Counted from the stretch's first letter, positions 26,641-36,759 are shown. The stretch: 64,000 nucleotides of DNA from Peribacillus kribbensis DSM 17871 (GCF_000430765.1 NZ_KE387244.1:105246-169245), one strand, 5' to 3'. Notes: a model not told the origin generated them from the letters alone. Numbers and translations are program-made.

Positions 26641-27375
26641 GTGCTGAATAAATTGAAGATTGAACATATAAACCGGCTGATATGGCTCTCATTTTTTCTG
26701 ATTACTCTTGAGCTCTTATTTTTTCATACGGGTTCCATATTCTCTCTTTTAGCCTCTGCCTTATTTATCTATTGGGGAAGGAAGAAATATCATAAAACGA
26801 TTGGGATGATTGTATTCTGGCTGGGGATTTTCTCTTTGGTCGTTACGGTATTCAATATGTATGCAGCCAAGTTTTTTGTACTGGCGTTAGTGGTCTATTT
26901 CTTCGTCCAGTATAATCAATCCAGGCAAAACCCCAAAAAAGTGAAGCCAATCATCCTGGAAAAAGCGGGTGATAAAAAGGCAGAGACCATCTATAAGAAA
27001 GCCCCCCTGTTCAAGAACCGCCTCTATGGACTTTTGAATACCCAAGAATACGCCTATGAGTGGAGAGATGTGAACATCCAGGGAGCCTTTGGGGACACGG
27101 TCATCGACCTGAGCTATACAGTCCTGCCAAAGGGAGAGTCCATTATCTCCATCCGCCATTTAATAGGAAATGTCAGGATCCTGATTCCATACGATATGGA
27201 GATCTCTGTAAATCATTCCGCCTTGATTGGTTCAGCACGGATTCTACAGGAGCAGGAACCGAAAATGTTCAACCAAAACATCATCTATCAGACTGGGGGC
27301 TATGAGGATGCACCTCAAAAAGTGAAAATCATGACCTCCCTCATCTCTGGCGACCTAGAGGTGAAAAGAATATGA
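26641..27375 (+). CDS. liaF: LiaF, inhibitor of the LiaRS two-component system
   Basis: Membrane protein (244 aa) of the LiaF/VraT family, which keeps the LiaS sensor off until the cell envelope is damaged. Four short hydrophobic segments fill residues 10-95. The soluble C-terminal domain (about 125-244) has the DUF2154 beta-helix pattern: WRDVNIQGAFGDTVIDLSYTVLPKGES, later VRILIPYDMEI. GTG start with GGGGGCGG upstream. Its stop overlaps the liaS start (ATGA), so the two are translationally coupled. LiaG, which sits between liaH and liaF in B. subtilis, is absent. Confidence 0.92.
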   Translation: MLNKLKIEHINRLIWLSFFLITLELLFFHTGSIFSLLASALFIYWGRKKYHKTIGMIVFWLGIFSLVVTVFNMYAAKFFVLALVVYFFVQYNQSRQNPKKVKPIILEKAGDKKAETIYKKAPLFKNRLYGLLNTQEYAYEWRDVNIQGAFGDTVIDLSYTVLPKGESIISIRHLIGNVRILIPYDMEISVNHSALIGSARILQEQEPKMFNQNIIYQTGGYEDAPQKVKIMTSLISGDLEVKRI

Positions 27376-28400
27376 ATATCGTTCTGCGCCAAATCAGTTT
27401 TGGGATCATCCTTTCCCTTGTATTTTTATTGTTTATTTCCATTGTTTACTTTATTATTTTCCCGCTGCAGAGCCTGGATCTTCTCTGGTATAAACAGGTC
27501 GGCGGCTATCCGGTTGCGGTTTTTCTGGTGGGAGTGAGCCTGCTATTGGGACTTGTGGTCGGACTTTGGTACGGCGTCTACTGGAAAAGACAGATCGCTT
27601 CCATTAATGATGCCCTTTATGATCTTGAAGAAGGAAGCGAAATTTCTGATGCAAGAGATGCGGCAGCAGAAATGAAGGTCATCCGAAAGAAAATCAGCAC
27701 CATACAGGCTCATATGAAGGAACAGATCAAACAGTCACAAAAGCTGGCCAATGAAAAAGCGGAGGTCCAGGAAGCCCGCATCCAGGAAATCGTTTCTCAG
27801 GAAAGAAACCGGCTGGCCCGTGAGCTCCATGATTCAGTCAGCCAGCAGCTGTTCGCCGCCTCGATGCTGATGTCGGCTATCAATGAATCAAAAGAAGAAA
27901 ATTCCTTGGAAAGCTCCCAGCTAAAGCTTGTAGAAGGAATGATCCATCAGTCTCAGCTGGAGATGCGGGCCCTGCTGCTGCATCTGCGCCCGGCACCCCT
28001 GAAGGGAAAATCCCTTCATGAAGGGATTGAAGAGCTGCTGAACGAGCTGGAGCATAAGGTGCCTCTTGAAATTCAGCGCAAGCTGGAGCCTGTTATGGCG
28101 GATAAGGGAATCGAAGACCATCTATTCAGGATCCTGCAGGAGTCTGTCTCCAATACTCTGCGCCATTCAAAGGCTACAACGCTGGAAGTAGTATTGATCA
28201 AAAGGGACGATTTCATTATCATGCGCGTGATGGATGATGGGGTCGGTTTCGAAGTGGAGGAGGCCAAATCAGGCTCCTATGGAATGCAGAATATGCAGGA
28301 AAGAGCCCTTGAAATAGGCGGGACTCTCAAACTGATCAGTGTGAAGAACCAGGGGTCGCGCCTTGAGGTTAAGGTGCCTGTCATCAAAATGGAGGAGTGA
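27372..28400 (+). CDS. liaS: LiaS sensor histidine kinase
   Basis: Membrane histidine kinase (342 aa) sensing lipid II-cycle antibiotics and envelope damage. Two membrane helices (about 9-31 and 48-70) frame a very short outer loop, typical of intramembrane-sensing kinases. HAMP and coiled coil follow, then a HisKA_3 box with the phospho-acceptor in [16 protein letters not shown] and a HATPase domain with RHSKAT (N box) and DDGVGFE. It phosphorylates LiaR, encoded five bases downstream, and is held inactive by LiaF, encoded with a 4-base overlap upstream. Confidence 0.94.
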   Translation: MNIVLRQISFGIILSLVFLLFISIVYFIIFPLQSLDLLWYKQVGGYPVAVFLVGVSLLLGLVVGLWYGVYWKRQIASINDALYDLEEGSEISDARDAAAEMKVIRKKISTIQAHMKEQIKQSQKLANEKAEVQEARIQEIVSQERNRLARELHDSVSQQLFAASMLMSAINESKEENSLESSQLKLVEGMIHQSQLEMRALLLHLRPAPLKGKSLHEGIEELLNELEHKVPLEIQRKLEPVMADKGIEDHLFRILQESVSNTLRHSKATTLEVVLIKRDDFIIMRVMDDGVGFEVEEAKSGSYGMQNMQERALEIGGTLKLISVKNQGSRLEVKVPVIKMEE

Positions 28401-28404
28401 GGAA

Positions 28405-29031
28405 ATGATACGAGTATTGCTTGTAGACGACCACGAAATGGTCAGGCTCGGTGTTGGGTCCTATTTATCAGCTCAGTCTGATATTGAAGTATGCGGCGAG
28501 GCGGAAAACGGCTTTCAGGCTGTGAAGCTTGCCCTTGAACTAAAGCCTGACATTATCCTAATGGACTTAGTCATGAAGGAAATGGACGGAATTGAAGCAA
28601 CCGAAAATATCATCTCAGAATGGCCCGCGGCAAAAATCATCATTGTCACAAGCTTCCTGGATGACGAAAAGGTTTATCCGGCATTGGAGGCGGGTGCAAC
28701 GAGCTATATGCTCAAAACCTCGAAGGCCAGCGAAATCGCAGACGCCGTCAGGAATACATATCACGGCCAGTCCGTCCTTGAGCCTGAAGTAACGGGCAAA
28801 ATGATGGTTAAAATGCGGCAGAAAGCGCAGCCCCATGAACAGCTGACCAGCCGGGAAAGTGAAATTCTCCTGCTCATGGCCCAGGGGAAGACCAATCAGG
28901 AAATGGCGGACGAACTATTTATCGCCCTCAAAACCGTAAAAGTCCACGTAAGCAACATCCTCAGCAAACTGGACGTGCAGGACCGCACCCAGGCTGTCAT
29001 CTATGCCTTCAAACATCATCTTGTGAAATAA
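28405..29031 (+). CDS. liaR: LiaR response regulator
   Basis: NarL/FixJ-type response regulator (208 aa), phosphorylated by LiaS. The receiver domain has DDHE near residues 8-11, the phospho-acceptor Asp in [14 protein letters not shown], and Lys in LKTSKA. The LuxR-type helix-turn-helix is at the C-terminus ([22 protein letters not shown]). Start ATG 28405 has GGAGGAG upstream, partly within liaS. The likely target is the inverted repeat before liaI. The operon ends at a terminator about 100 bases downstream. Confidence 0.95.
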   Translation: MIRVLLVDDHEMVRLGVGSYLSAQSDIEVCGEAENGFQAVKLALELKPDIILMDLVMKEMDGIEATENIISEWPAAKIIIVTSFLDDEKVYPALEAGATSYMLKTSKASEIADAVRNTYHGQSVLEPEVTGKMMVKMRQKAQPHEQLTSRESEILLLMAQGKTNQEMADELFIALKTVKVHVSNILSKLDVQDRTQAVIYAFKHHLVK

Positions 29032-29129
29032 AGAGCCGGTTTTTGCGGTTTCTGCAGGAGATGCTCCGTTTTAGTTTTGTGCTGAAATCGCAGTGGGATC
29101 GGCATCTATACTGATGAAAAAAAATACAT

Positions 29130-29159
29130 CTCGCCATGGAACAGTGGCGAGTTTTTTTA
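29130..29159 (+). terminator. Terminator of the lia operon
   Basis: CTCGCCA pairs with TGGCGAG, followed by seven T. The remaining sequence up to 29330 shows no recognisable feature. Confidence 0.85.
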
Positions 29160-29330
29160 TGCCTGAATACACAGATTCATAACTCCTTCTGAGAACGTTT
29201 CTCTTACACCTTCCGAGCTGAACGCACGCAGGCTCACAGCCATCTCTGAAGCCCCCCTCCGAACAGCCTCCGAGCATAATCCATCAAAAGCTTAGCCTGA
29301 TCAGTCCGCGCAGCTTCATATCCTTCTGTA

Positions 29331-29362
29331 AAATAAAAAGCACCCGCAATATCAGCGGGTGC
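29331..29362 (-). terminator. Terminator of the ABC-F gene
   Basis: On the minus strand GCACCCGC pairs with GCGGGTGC, followed by TTTTTATTTT. Confidence 0.87.
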
Positions 29363-29369
29363 AAAAGGA

Positions 29370-30920
29370 TCAGGCCTGGCCGGCCCACTCTTCGACATTC
29401 CATACCTTTGTAACCCAGTCTTCGTAGAAGTCAGGCTCGTGGCATACAAGAACGACGGTACCTTTATAGTCTTTGAGTGCACGTTTGAGCTCGTCCTTGG
29501 CTGTAACGTCAAGGTGGTTGGTCGGCTCATCAAGGAGAAGCCAGTTGCTTTCATTCAGCATGAGCTTGGTCAGGCGCACTTTGGCCTGCTCACCGCCGCT
29601 CAGCTGGCTCATCGGGCGGGCAATATGCTCATTTTTCAAACCGGAGCGCGCAAGAATTCCGCGCACCTGTCCCTGGTCGAGGGATGGGAAGGCTGCCCAG
29701 AGTTCATCAATAGGTGTTGTGTTTCCTGCTTTTACTTCCTGTTCGAAATAAGAAGGATGGAGGAAATCACCCTGAACCGTTTTACCGCTCAGCGGCTGGA
29801 TTTTGCCTAAAATGGTTTTCAGGAGTGTGGATTTACCCACACCATTACAGCCGACGATCGCAATTTTTTCACCGCGTTCAATCGTTACATTCAGTTTAGG
29901 AAGCAATGGGGCTGAATATCCGATCTCAAAATCCTCTCCTTCGAATACATAGCGGCCGCTGCTGCGGGATTCCTTGAATTCAAAGGTTGGCTTAGCAGCT
30001 GTTTCAGGACGGTCAATCCGTTCCAGGCGCTCCAGCTGCTTCTGCCGGCTCTTTGCCCTTCCTGTAGTGGAATAACGGGCTTTATTTTTTGCAATGAAAT
30101 CTTCCTGCTTCTTAATGAATTCCTGCTGTTTCTCATAAGCATTAATATGCTGGTTTTTATTAATTTCAGCCAGCTCAAGGAACTTTTCATAAGTTGCCGT
30201 ATAGCGGGTAAGCTTGGAAAACTCCAGATGGAAAATAATATCCACAACGCCGTTCATAAATTCGGTATCATGCGAAATTAATAGGAACGCATATGGATAA
30301 TCTTTGAGATAGCGGCTGAGCCAGTTAATATGCTCAACATCCAGGTAGTTGGTCGGCTCATCGAGAAGAAGGACCTTTGGCTGCTCCAAAAGAAGCTTCG
30401 CCAGTAAGACCTTCGTACGCTGACCGCCGCTCAGGGCAGATACATCACGGTCAAGGCCGATGGCATCGAGACCCAGACCACGTGCGGCATCTTCAACCTT
30501 TAAATCAAGGGAATAAAATCCGCCCGCATCCAGGTTATCCTGAATTTCGCCCATCCTTGCAAGGAGCTCTTCCAGTTCTTCAGGTGTAGCGGTTCCCATC
30601 TTTTCTGCTACTTCATTAAGCTCTTTTTCCTGCTCAAAAAGAGGAAGGAACGCATCGTTTAATACATCGCGGATCGTTTTGCCCTTTGACAGGACGGTAT
30701 GCTGATCCAGATAGCCGTATTGGGTGCCTGGGGTCCACTCAACCCTGCCTGTATCATGGATAAGCTGTTTGGTAATTATATTCATCATCGTCGACTTCCC
30801 AACGCCGTTTGCGCCTACAAGGCCGACATGCTCGCCGGGAAGAAGCCGGAATGTTACATCTTTAAATAATGTGCGGTCGCCAAAGCTGTGTCCTAATTTA
30901 TCTACAGTGAGTACACTCAT
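29370..30920 (-). CDS. ABC-F ribosome-associated ATPase (YfmM-like)
   Basis: ABC-F protein (516 aa) with two fused ATPase domains and no membrane part; such proteins act on the ribosome to relieve stalled translation or protect from antibiotics. Domain 1: Walker A GANGVGKST near 36, signature LSGGQRTKVLLA, DEPTNYLD. The charged interdomain linker (about 240-300) includes SRQKQLERLERIDRP. Domain 2: GCNGVGKST and LSGGEQAKVRLT with DEPTNHLD. The N-terminus is closest to B. subtilis YfmM as I recall it; a resistance role is not shown. Cytosolic, single gene. Confidence 0.88.
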   Translation of the reverse strand: MSVLTVDKLGHSFGDRTLFKDVTFRLLPGEHVGLVGANGVGKSTMMNIITKQLIHDTGRVEWTPGTQYGYLDQHTVLSKGKTIRDVLNDAFLPLFEQEKELNEVAEKMGTATPEELEELLARMGEIQDNLDAGGFYSLDLKVEDAARGLGLDAIGLDRDVSALSGGQRTKVLLAKLLLEQPKVLLLDEPTNYLDVEHINWLSRYLKDYPYAFLLISHDTEFMNGVVDIIFHLEFSKLTRYTATYEKFLELAEINKNQHINAYEKQQEFIKKQEDFIAKNKARYSTTGRAKSRQKQLERLERIDRPETAAKPTFEFKESRSSGRYVFEGEDFEIGYSAPLLPKLNVTIERGEKIAIVGCNGVGKSTLLKTILGKIQPLSGKTVQGDFLHPSYFEQEVKAGNTTPIDELWAAFPSLDQGQVRGILARSGLKNEHIARPMSQLSGGEQAKVRLTKLMLNESNWLLLDEPTNHLDVTAKDELKRALKDYKGTVVLVCHEPDFYEDWVTKVWNVEEWAGQA

Positions 30921-31123
30921 TTGTTTATTAACCTCCGCTGCTAATCTTAAAAAATCCTATCTTCCATCATACTAAATTTTGGACGTTAATACCATCCCCC
31001 ATATTTTTCCCAGTCAGGATATGTCCAGGCTTCGAATAGGTGTAATTTTTCCAGATTTCAGTTAGACTTAACAGTAGGCACGTGTCTAAAGCCGAATGGG
31101 ATGATTGAAAGGATGTTTATGAA

Positions 31124-33310
31124 ATGCCCAAACAACTTGTATTAGCAGAGAAGCCATCAGTGGCTAGAGATATAGCAAGAGTTCTTAAATGTACAAAAAA
31201 AGGAAACGGATACCTGGAAGGCGATAAATATATTGTAACCTGGGCCCTTGGACATCTTGTGACCCTGGCAGACCCTGAAAACTATGATGAAAAATATAAG
31301 GCCTGGAGGCTGGAAGACCTTCCGATGCTTCCTAACTCGCTAAAGCTTGTGGTCATCAAGCAGACAGGGAAGCAGTACCAGGCGGTAAAAGCCCAGCTGA
31401 ACCGGAACGATGTCCATGAGATCGTCATCGCGACGGACGCAGGACGGGAAGGCGAGCTTGTTGCCCGATGGATTCTGGAAAAATCCAATGTAAAGAAGCC
31501 GGTCAAAAGGCTGTGGATTTCTTCCGTAACAGATAAAGCGATTAACGAAGGGTTCCGCCGCCTTAAGAGCGGGAAGGAATATGAAAATCTTTATGCATCC
31601 GCAGTAGCACGTGCCGAAGCTGACTGGGTGGTTGGCCTGAATGCTACGCGTGCGCTGACTACAAAATATAATGCCCAGCTTTCCTGCGGCAGGGTGCAGA
31701 CCCCGACCCTGGCCATCATTGCGAAAAGAGAAGAAGATATCAAAAATTTCAAGTCTAAACCCTACTATGGCATCAGCGCTGCGGCTGAGGGCGATTTAAG
31801 GCTGACCTGGCAGGATGGAAAGACAAAGGATATCAAAACCTTCGACCAGGATAAGGCGGAGAGAATCCTGGCAGCTGTCAAAGGAAATTCTATTCAGGTA
31901 ACGGACGTCAAAAAGTCGTTAAAGAAAACCTACGCACCAGCCCTGTATGATTTAACAGAGCTGCAGAGGGATGCGAATAAAAAGTTTGGCTATTCTGTCA
32001 AAGAGACACTGTCCATTATGCAGAAGCTGTATGAGCAGCATAAGGTCCTGACCTATCCTAGGACCGATTCCAGATATATTACTTCTGATATCGTCGACAC
32101 CTTAAAAGACCGGATCAAGGCCATTGGGGCGAGGGAATACGCTTCGATCGGCGCGAAAATTCTCCGCACTGGCATCAAGGCCAATAAATCCTTTGTGGAT
32201 GACAGCAAGGTATCAGACCACCATGCGATCATTCCGACGGAGCAGGATTTTTATATCGGATCTTTGAGCGACAAAGAATACAAAATTTATGATCTTGTGG
32301 TCAAGCGCTTCCTGGCTGTATTGCTTCCGCCATTTGAATATGAGCAGACAACCATCCAGGCAAAAATCGGGAATGAATTCTTCACTGCCAAGGGCAAAAT
32401 CATTCAGTCAGCAGGATGGAAGGAAGTGTATGGCAGCTTTGATGAGGAAGATGCAGATTCCATGGACGACCAGCAGCTGCCTCCAATTAAAGCGGGGGAT
32501 ACCCTGAAGCAGTCCTCGGCTGTTCTTACAAAAGGAAGCACAAAGCCGCCTGCACATTTTAATGAAGCGACTCTCTTATCCGCGATGGAGAATCCAGTCC
32601 AGTTCATGGCAGGAGAGGATAAAGAACTGATTCAGACGATTGGAAAAACAGGCGGGCTTGGAACAGTGGCTACAAGGGCCGATATCATTGATAAACTGTT
32701 CAACAGCTTCCTTCTTGAAAAGAAGGGGAAGGACATCTTCATCACCTCGAAAGGACGCCAGCTTCTTGATCTGGTGCCGGAGGACCTAAAGTCACCTGCA
32801 TTGACAGCCGAATGGGAGCAAAAGCTCGACCGCATAGCGAAAGGTTCTCTTAATAAGAATGCGTTTATTGGGGAAATGAAAAATTATGCGAAAGCGGTCG
32901 TGCAGGAAATTAAATTCAGCAGCAAAACCTTTAAGCATGATAATGTAACAGGGAAAATGTGCCCGGATTGCGGGAAACCGATGCTTGAAGTGAATGGAAA
33001 AAGAGGGAAAATGCTGGTCTGCCAGGATCGTGAATGCGGCCACCGGAAAAATGTTTCCAGGACCACCAATGCACGCTGCCCAGTCTGCCATAAGAAGCTT
33101 GAGCTGAGAGGAGAAGGCGAGGGCCAGATTTTTGTCTGCTCCTGCGGCCACCGCGAGAAGCTCTCGGTCTTCCAGAACAAGAGGAATAAGCAAAAAGGCG
33201 GGAAAGCTACAAAGCAGGATGTAAACAAATACCTGAAAAACCAGCAGAAGGATGAGCCGATTAACACTGCACTGGCCGACGCACTGGCAAAGCTTAAATT
33301 AGATAAGTAA
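31124..33310 (+). CDS. topB: DNA topoisomerase III
   Basis: Type IA topoisomerase (728 aa), which passes single strands and separates linked replication or recombination intermediates. The TOPRIM domain is N-terminal (LVLAEKPSVARDIA, then TDAGREGELVARWI with metal-binding acids). The active-site tyrosine is Tyr311 in TYPRTDSRY. The C-terminus carries two zinc-ribbon-like pairs, CPDCGKPM with CQDRECG and CPVCHKKL with CSCGH, then a basic tail KRNKQKGGKATK. GAAAGGATG precedes the ATG. ybaK follows after 14 bases, so they share a transcript. Confidence 0.96.
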   Translation: MPKQLVLAEKPSVARDIARVLKCTKKGNGYLEGDKYIVTWALGHLVTLADPENYDEKYKAWRLEDLPMLPNSLKLVVIKQTGKQYQAVKAQLNRNDVHEIVIATDAGREGELVARWILEKSNVKKPVKRLWISSVTDKAINEGFRRLKSGKEYENLYASAVARAEADWVVGLNATRALTTKYNAQLSCGRVQTPTLAIIAKREEDIKNFKSKPYYGISAAAEGDLRLTWQDGKTKDIKTFDQDKAERILAAVKGNSIQVTDVKKSLKKTYAPALYDLTELQRDANKKFGYSVKETLSIMQKLYEQHKVLTYPRTDSRYITSDIVDTLKDRIKAIGAREYASIGAKILRTGIKANKSFVDDSKVSDHHAIIPTEQDFYIGSLSDKEYKIYDLVVKRFLAVLLPPFEYEQTTIQAKIGNEFFTAKGKIIQSAGWKEVYGSFDEEDADSMDDQQLPPIKAGDTLKQSSAVLTKGSTKPPAHFNEATLLSAMENPVQFMAGEDKELIQTIGKTGGLGTVATRADIIDKLFNSFLLEKKGKDIFITSKGRQLLDLVPEDLKSPALTAEWEQKLDRIAKGSLNKNAFIGEMKNYAKAVVQEIKFSSKTFKHDNVTGKMCPDCGKPMLEVNGKRGKMLVCQDRECGHRKNVSRTTNARCPVCHKKLELRGEGEGQIFVCSCGHREKLSVFQNKRNKQKGGKATKQDVNKYLKNQQKDEPINTALADALAKLKLDK

Positions 33311-33324
33311 AGGGCTGAGGAAAG

Positions 33325-33801
33325 ATGGCGCAGGCAAAGACGAATGCCATGCGGATCCTTGATAAGGAGAAGCTGGATTATTCCATGTATACGTATGAAA
33401 ATAAAGACGGCAAAATAGATGGGGTTTCGGCGGCTGAAAAAATCGGCCGTCCGCTTGAAAGTGTGTTCAAGACCCTTGTCACAGCAGGGAAGTCGGGTGC
33501 GCTCTATGTTTTTGTCGTTCCGGTTGCAGAAGAGCTGGACCTGAAGAAGGCAGCCAGGGCTGCTGATGAAAAGAATATAGAGATGATTCCAGTCAAGGAT
33601 ATCCAAAAGTGGACAGGATACATCAGGGGAGGCTGTTCTCCTGTTGGAATGAAAAAACAGTACCCCACCTTTATCCATGAAAGTGCGGAGAGCCTTGACA
33701 GGATCATCGTCAGCGGAGGCAGAATCGGCATGCAGATCGAGCTTAAGCCCGGCGTCCTGCAGACCGTCACACAAGCTGTCTTTGCAGATATCATTAAATA
33801 A
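33325..33801 (+). CDS. ybaK: YbaK/EbsC aminoacyl-tRNA deacylase
   Basis: Small trans-editing enzyme (158 aa) that removes wrongly attached amino acids, in E. coli mainly Cys from tRNA(Pro). The family fold is shown by DGVSAAEKIGRPLESVFKTLV, with the catalytic lysine in VFKTL, and by YIRGGCSPVGMKKQYPTFI (GxxxP loop). It lies 14 bases after topB with GAGGAAAG as ribosome binding site, and ends at a terminator. Cytosolic. The exact mischarged substrate is inferred from the family. Confidence 0.9.
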   Translation: MAQAKTNAMRILDKEKLDYSMYTYENKDGKIDGVSAAEKIGRPLESVFKTLVTAGKSGALYVFVVPVAEELDLKKAARAADEKNIEMIPVKDIQKWTGYIRGGCSPVGMKKQYPTFIHESAESLDRIIVSGGRIGMQIELKPGVLQTVTQAVFADIIK

Positions 33802-33866
33802 ACCTGTTTTGCCCTGGAAGAATATTTTCGAAAACGTGAACTCATACAAACCACAGCAGATAATAA

Positions 33867-33896
33867 GGAGCAGACGCCTATAGCCTGCTCCTTTTT
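33867..33896 (+). terminator. Terminator of topB-ybaK
   Basis: GGAGCAG pairs with CTGCTCC, followed by TTTTT. Confidence 0.82.
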
Positions 33897-33999
33897 GCAC
33901 GGGAATTAAGAGCTTGGGAATGGGGGGGCGTCTTCATTTCTCAGAAAGGAAAATAATGGTGTAGAATAGAAGGCAGGAAAGCGGAATGGAGCGGAAGCA

Positions 34000-34671
34000 A
34001 TGGAAATAGCGGAGGAGCTTTATCGGTTATTTAGTGAGAATGGCAAAAAAGAGGACAAGGGGCCGATGGAGGCATATATGAAGAATCATTTTTCTTTCTT
34101 CGGCATAAAGTCTCCGGTAAGGAAAAAGCTTGTTTCAGATTTTTTTAAGGAGAAGGAAGTTTTTAAACAGAATTTCTCGCCGGAGCTGGTCCGAAAGCTA
34201 TGGAGCTATGAGGAAAGAGAAATGCAGTATGCAGCTTTGGATTATTGTGCAAAATATGTGAAGAAATATTCCAGGGAAGATGTATTATTATTTAAGGAGC
34301 TTATCGTCACTAAATCCTGGTGGGACACAGTGGATTCCATTGCTGCCGGACTGGTGGGGACCATTGCCTCTCTTTATCCGGAGCTGGCCGATGAGCATAT
34401 TGAATGCTGGTCCCTGGATGATCATATGTGGCTTAGGCGGACAGCGATTTTATTTCAGCTGAAATATAAGCAGCAAACAGATGCAGCCCGTCTATACCGG
34501 TATATCGAAAGAAATGCGGACAGCAAAGAATTTTTTATTCAGAAAGCCATAGGCTGGGCACTCAGGGAATACTCCAAGACCAGCCCGGATTCTGTAGCCG
34601 GCTTCATTCAAACACATGAGCTTCCGAAATTAAGTATCCGGGAAGGAAGCAAATATCTGAATAAAAGCTGA
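34000..34671 (+). CDS. AlkD-like DNA alkylation repair protein
   Basis: Protein (223 aa) of the AlkC/AlkD HEAT-repeat glycosylase family, which removes alkylated purines from DNA. All-helical; family markers are FFGIKSPVRKKL near 32-43, ELVRKLWSYEEREMQYAALDY near 66-86, TKSWWDTVDSIAAGLVG near 105-121 with the Trp and Asp of the DNA-binding cleft, and WLRRTAILFQL. GGAG lies upstream of the ATG. The next gene follows after 69 bases. Glycosylase activity is inferred; some relatives are inactive. Confidence 0.87.
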   Translation: MEIAEELYRLFSENGKKEDKGPMEAYMKNHFSFFGIKSPVRKKLVSDFFKEKEVFKQNFSPELVRKLWSYEEREMQYAALDYCAKYVKKYSREDVLLFKELIVTKSWWDTVDSIAAGLVGTIASLYPELADEHIECWSLDDHMWLRRTAILFQLKYKQQTDAARLYRYIERNADSKEFFIQKAIGWALREYSKTSPDSVAGFIQTHELPKLSIREGSKYLNKS

Positions 34672-34740
34672 TTTTCATCCCGGTTTTGTTAGAATAAGAA
34701 CGTGGTATGTAAGAGTTAGCGATAGAAAGTTGGTGCATCC

Positions 34741-35601
34741 TTGATTAAAAGTATTGCTATTGATATGGATGGAACATTGATCAATAAAAAACAGTCCATC
34801 AGCAAAGAAAACATTGAAGCCATTGAAAAAGCGAAGGCAAAAGGAATAGAGGTCGTCATCGCTACGGGAAGGTCCTTCCAGGAAGCGAGCCATGCGCTGT
34901 CAGAGGCCGGCATTAAATCCTCTATCATCGGTATAAACGGGGCAGTCGTCCTTGATCCCGACGGGCATATTGTGGAAGCCAATGCCTTGGATTTTGAATC
35001 TGTCCGAAAAGCCGCAGACATACTTAAAAAACTGGATCTATATTATGAGATTTATACGAATCAGGGTACATATTCACAGGATAAAGATAAATCGCTTGCC
35101 CTTCTCGTTGATATTTTCCTCACCTCCAATCCGGGAGCAGATCCTGTCGTAGTAACAGAAGAAGCCCGGAAGCGTTTTGAGGTCTCTCAAATCAAAATCG
35201 TCGACAGCTATGAAAGGCTTTTCGAAAATCCTGAAATTGTCTACTATAAATTTCTTGTTTTCTCCGTCGATTTCAAAAAGCTTGGAGAGGCAGCATCCGA
35301 ACTAAAGCAGGTGGGCAGTCTTGCCGTTACGGCATCCGGCCGGGACAACCTCGAGATCAATGCTCTTGATGCACAAAAAGGGGTGGCCCTCGAAAAGTAC
35401 CTGAACAAACTCGGCATTCCTTTGGAAGATACCATGGCGATTGGAGATAATTATAATGATGTTTCCATGTTTGAACGGGTAGGAAGGTCTGTCGCAATGG
35501 GCAATGCTCCTGCTGACATCCAAAGAATCTGTGACTTTGTCACCGCCTCCAATAATGAAAACGGAGTGGCAAAAGCTATCTTGGAGGCTATCGGAGAATA
35601 A
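34741..35601 (+). CDS. Cof-type HAD-IIB phosphatase
   Basis: Cytosolic HAD-superfamily hydrolase of the Cof/IIB subgroup (286 aa), usually phosphatases of sugar phosphates or FMN. Motif I DMDGTLIN (nucleophile Asp8), motif II ATGRS, motif III Lys in DAQKGVAL, and motif IV GDNYNDVSMFE are intact, and the large alpha/beta cap (about 85-200) is present. The start is TTG with only a weak upstream GAAAG. The substrate is unknown. A terminator hairpin follows about 80 bases after the stop. Confidence 0.9.
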   Translation: MIKSIAIDMDGTLINKKQSISKENIEAIEKAKAKGIEVVIATGRSFQEASHALSEAGIKSSIIGINGAVVLDPDGHIVEANALDFESVRKAADILKKLDLYYEIYTNQGTYSQDKDKSLALLVDIFLTSNPGADPVVVTEEARKRFEVSQIKIVDSYERLFENPEIVYYKFLVFSVDFKKLGEAASELKQVGSLAVTASGRDNLEINALDAQKGVALEKYLNKLGIPLEDTMAIGDNYNDVSMFERVGRSVAMGNAPADIQRICDFVTASNNENGVAKAILEAIGE

Positions 35602-35682
35602 ATCGATTGAATATGTATAAAGCCTAAACTTTGGGGACATACTATAAACATGATTGTTTTTCCATAATATCCCCTTTTCATT

Positions 35683-35723
35683 CCACCTTCCTTAAGCTTG
35701 ATGCTTGAGGGGTGGTTTTTTTT
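35683..35723 (+). terminator. Terminator of the HAD phosphatase gene
   Basis: CCACC, with an inner CTTAAGC/GCTTGAG stem, pairs with GGTGG and is followed by eight T. Confidence 0.8.
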
Positions 35724-35747
35724 GGACCTACTGAGCTCCTAATAAAG

Positions 35748-35778
35748 AAACTCGCCAAAGGCGAGTTTACTTTTTTTA
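35748..35778. terminator. Hairpin terminator, probably bidirectional
   Basis: AAACTCGCC pairs with GGCGAGTTT around AAA, with a T tract on the plus side and a weaker one on the minus side, where it would stop lipM-lipA transcripts. Confidence 0.72.
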
Positions 35779-35848
35779 TATATCAATAACGTCCAGCTCA
35801 ATGATAAGGCTCCCAAAACGGGACCCTTTACCTGTATCCAGGTGCGGT

Positions 35849-36745
35849 TTATGGCTGCAGCTGACGCTCTTTGGCTGCTGCATTTACCTGCTCGTCCGCA
35901 TGGTAGGAAGATCTTACAAGCGGACCGGCTTCACAATGGCTGAAGCCTTTTGATAAAGCGATTTCCTTGAGCTCGGCAAATTCATCCGGATGATAGTAGC
36001 GCTCTACCTTCAAGTGCTTTTTCGTAGGCTGCAGATACTGGCCGATGGTCATGATGTCCACATCATGTGCCCGAAGGTCATCCATGGCTTCAATGATTTC
36101 TTCCTTCGTTTCGCCAAGGCCCACCATGATGCTTGATTTAGTAGGAGTGGCAGGGCTTAGCTCCTTGACTCTTTTCAATAATTGGAGAGAACGGTCATAG
36201 GTAGCGACGGCACGGACACGTTTGGTCAGGCGGCGGACGGTCTCGATATTATGGTTGAAAATGTCCGGCTTTGCCTCCATGAGGGTCATGATGCTTTCGT
36301 CGTCTCCTTTCATATCGGAAGGAAGAACCTCGATGGTGCAGAATGGTGACTTCCTGCGAACGGCACGGACCGTTTCGGCAAATACCGCTGCTCCGCCATC
36401 CTTCAGGTCATCGCGGGCAACTGCAGTAATGACAGCATGACGGAGACCCATAACAGCCACAGAATCGGCTACTCTTTCCGGCTCCTGCCAGTCAAGCTCC
36501 GTTGGCAGGCCCGTCTTTACGGCACAGAAACGGCAGGCCCTTGTACAGATGTCGCCGAGAATCATAAAGGTAGCCGTTTTCCTTACTGCCCAGCATTCAT
36601 GGATATTCGGGCATCGGGCTTCTTCACATACTGTATGAAGATTCTGTTCCCTCATCATCTTCTTCAGGCCTGTATACTCCTTATTGGTATTCAATTTGAT
36701 TTTCAGCCAATCTGGCTTCCTAAGATGTTCCTGCTGGTTTGCCAT
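35849..36745 (-). CDS. lipA: Lipoyl synthase
   Basis: Radical SAM enzyme (298 aa) that inserts two sulfur atoms into octanoyl groups bound to protein lysine. The radical SAM cluster is CTRACRFC. The auxiliary cluster that supplies sulfur is [13 protein letters not shown], and the C-terminal serine ligand is in RSSYHA, so both clusters are complete. Start at the ATG 36745 with AAAGGAGCG; an upstream in-frame ATG would lie in the preceding gene. lipM ends 14 bases upstream, so octanoyl transfer and sulfur insertion are co-transcribed; in B. subtilis these genes are apart. Confidence 0.96.
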   Translation of the reverse strand: MANQQEHLRKPDWLKIKLNTNKEYTGLKKMMREQNLHTVCEEARCPNIHECWAVRKTATFMILGDICTRACRFCAVKTGLPTELDWQEPERVADSVAVMGLRHAVITAVARDDLKDGGAAVFAETVRAVRRKSPFCTIEVLPSDMKGDDESIMTLMEAKPDIFNHNIETVRRLTKRVRAVATYDRSLQLLKRVKELSPATPTKSSIMVGLGETKEEIIEAMDDLRAHDVDIMTIGQYLQPTKKHLKVERYYHPDEFAELKEIALSKGFSHCEAGPLVRSSYHADEQVNAAAKERQLQP

Positions 36746-36759
36746 TTTATACGCTCCTT

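Noticed and set aside
29234..29554. Minus-strand frame reaching past the ABC-F end
   Set aside because: Two thirds overlap the ABC-F gene in another frame; the rest looks protein-like by eye but has no start signal or recognisable domain.
32884..33900. 338-codon open frame on the minus strand over topB/ybaK
   Set aside because: It is antisense to two certain genes, its composition (Cys, Ser and Phe rich) is typical of shadow frames, and it has no ribosome binding site.
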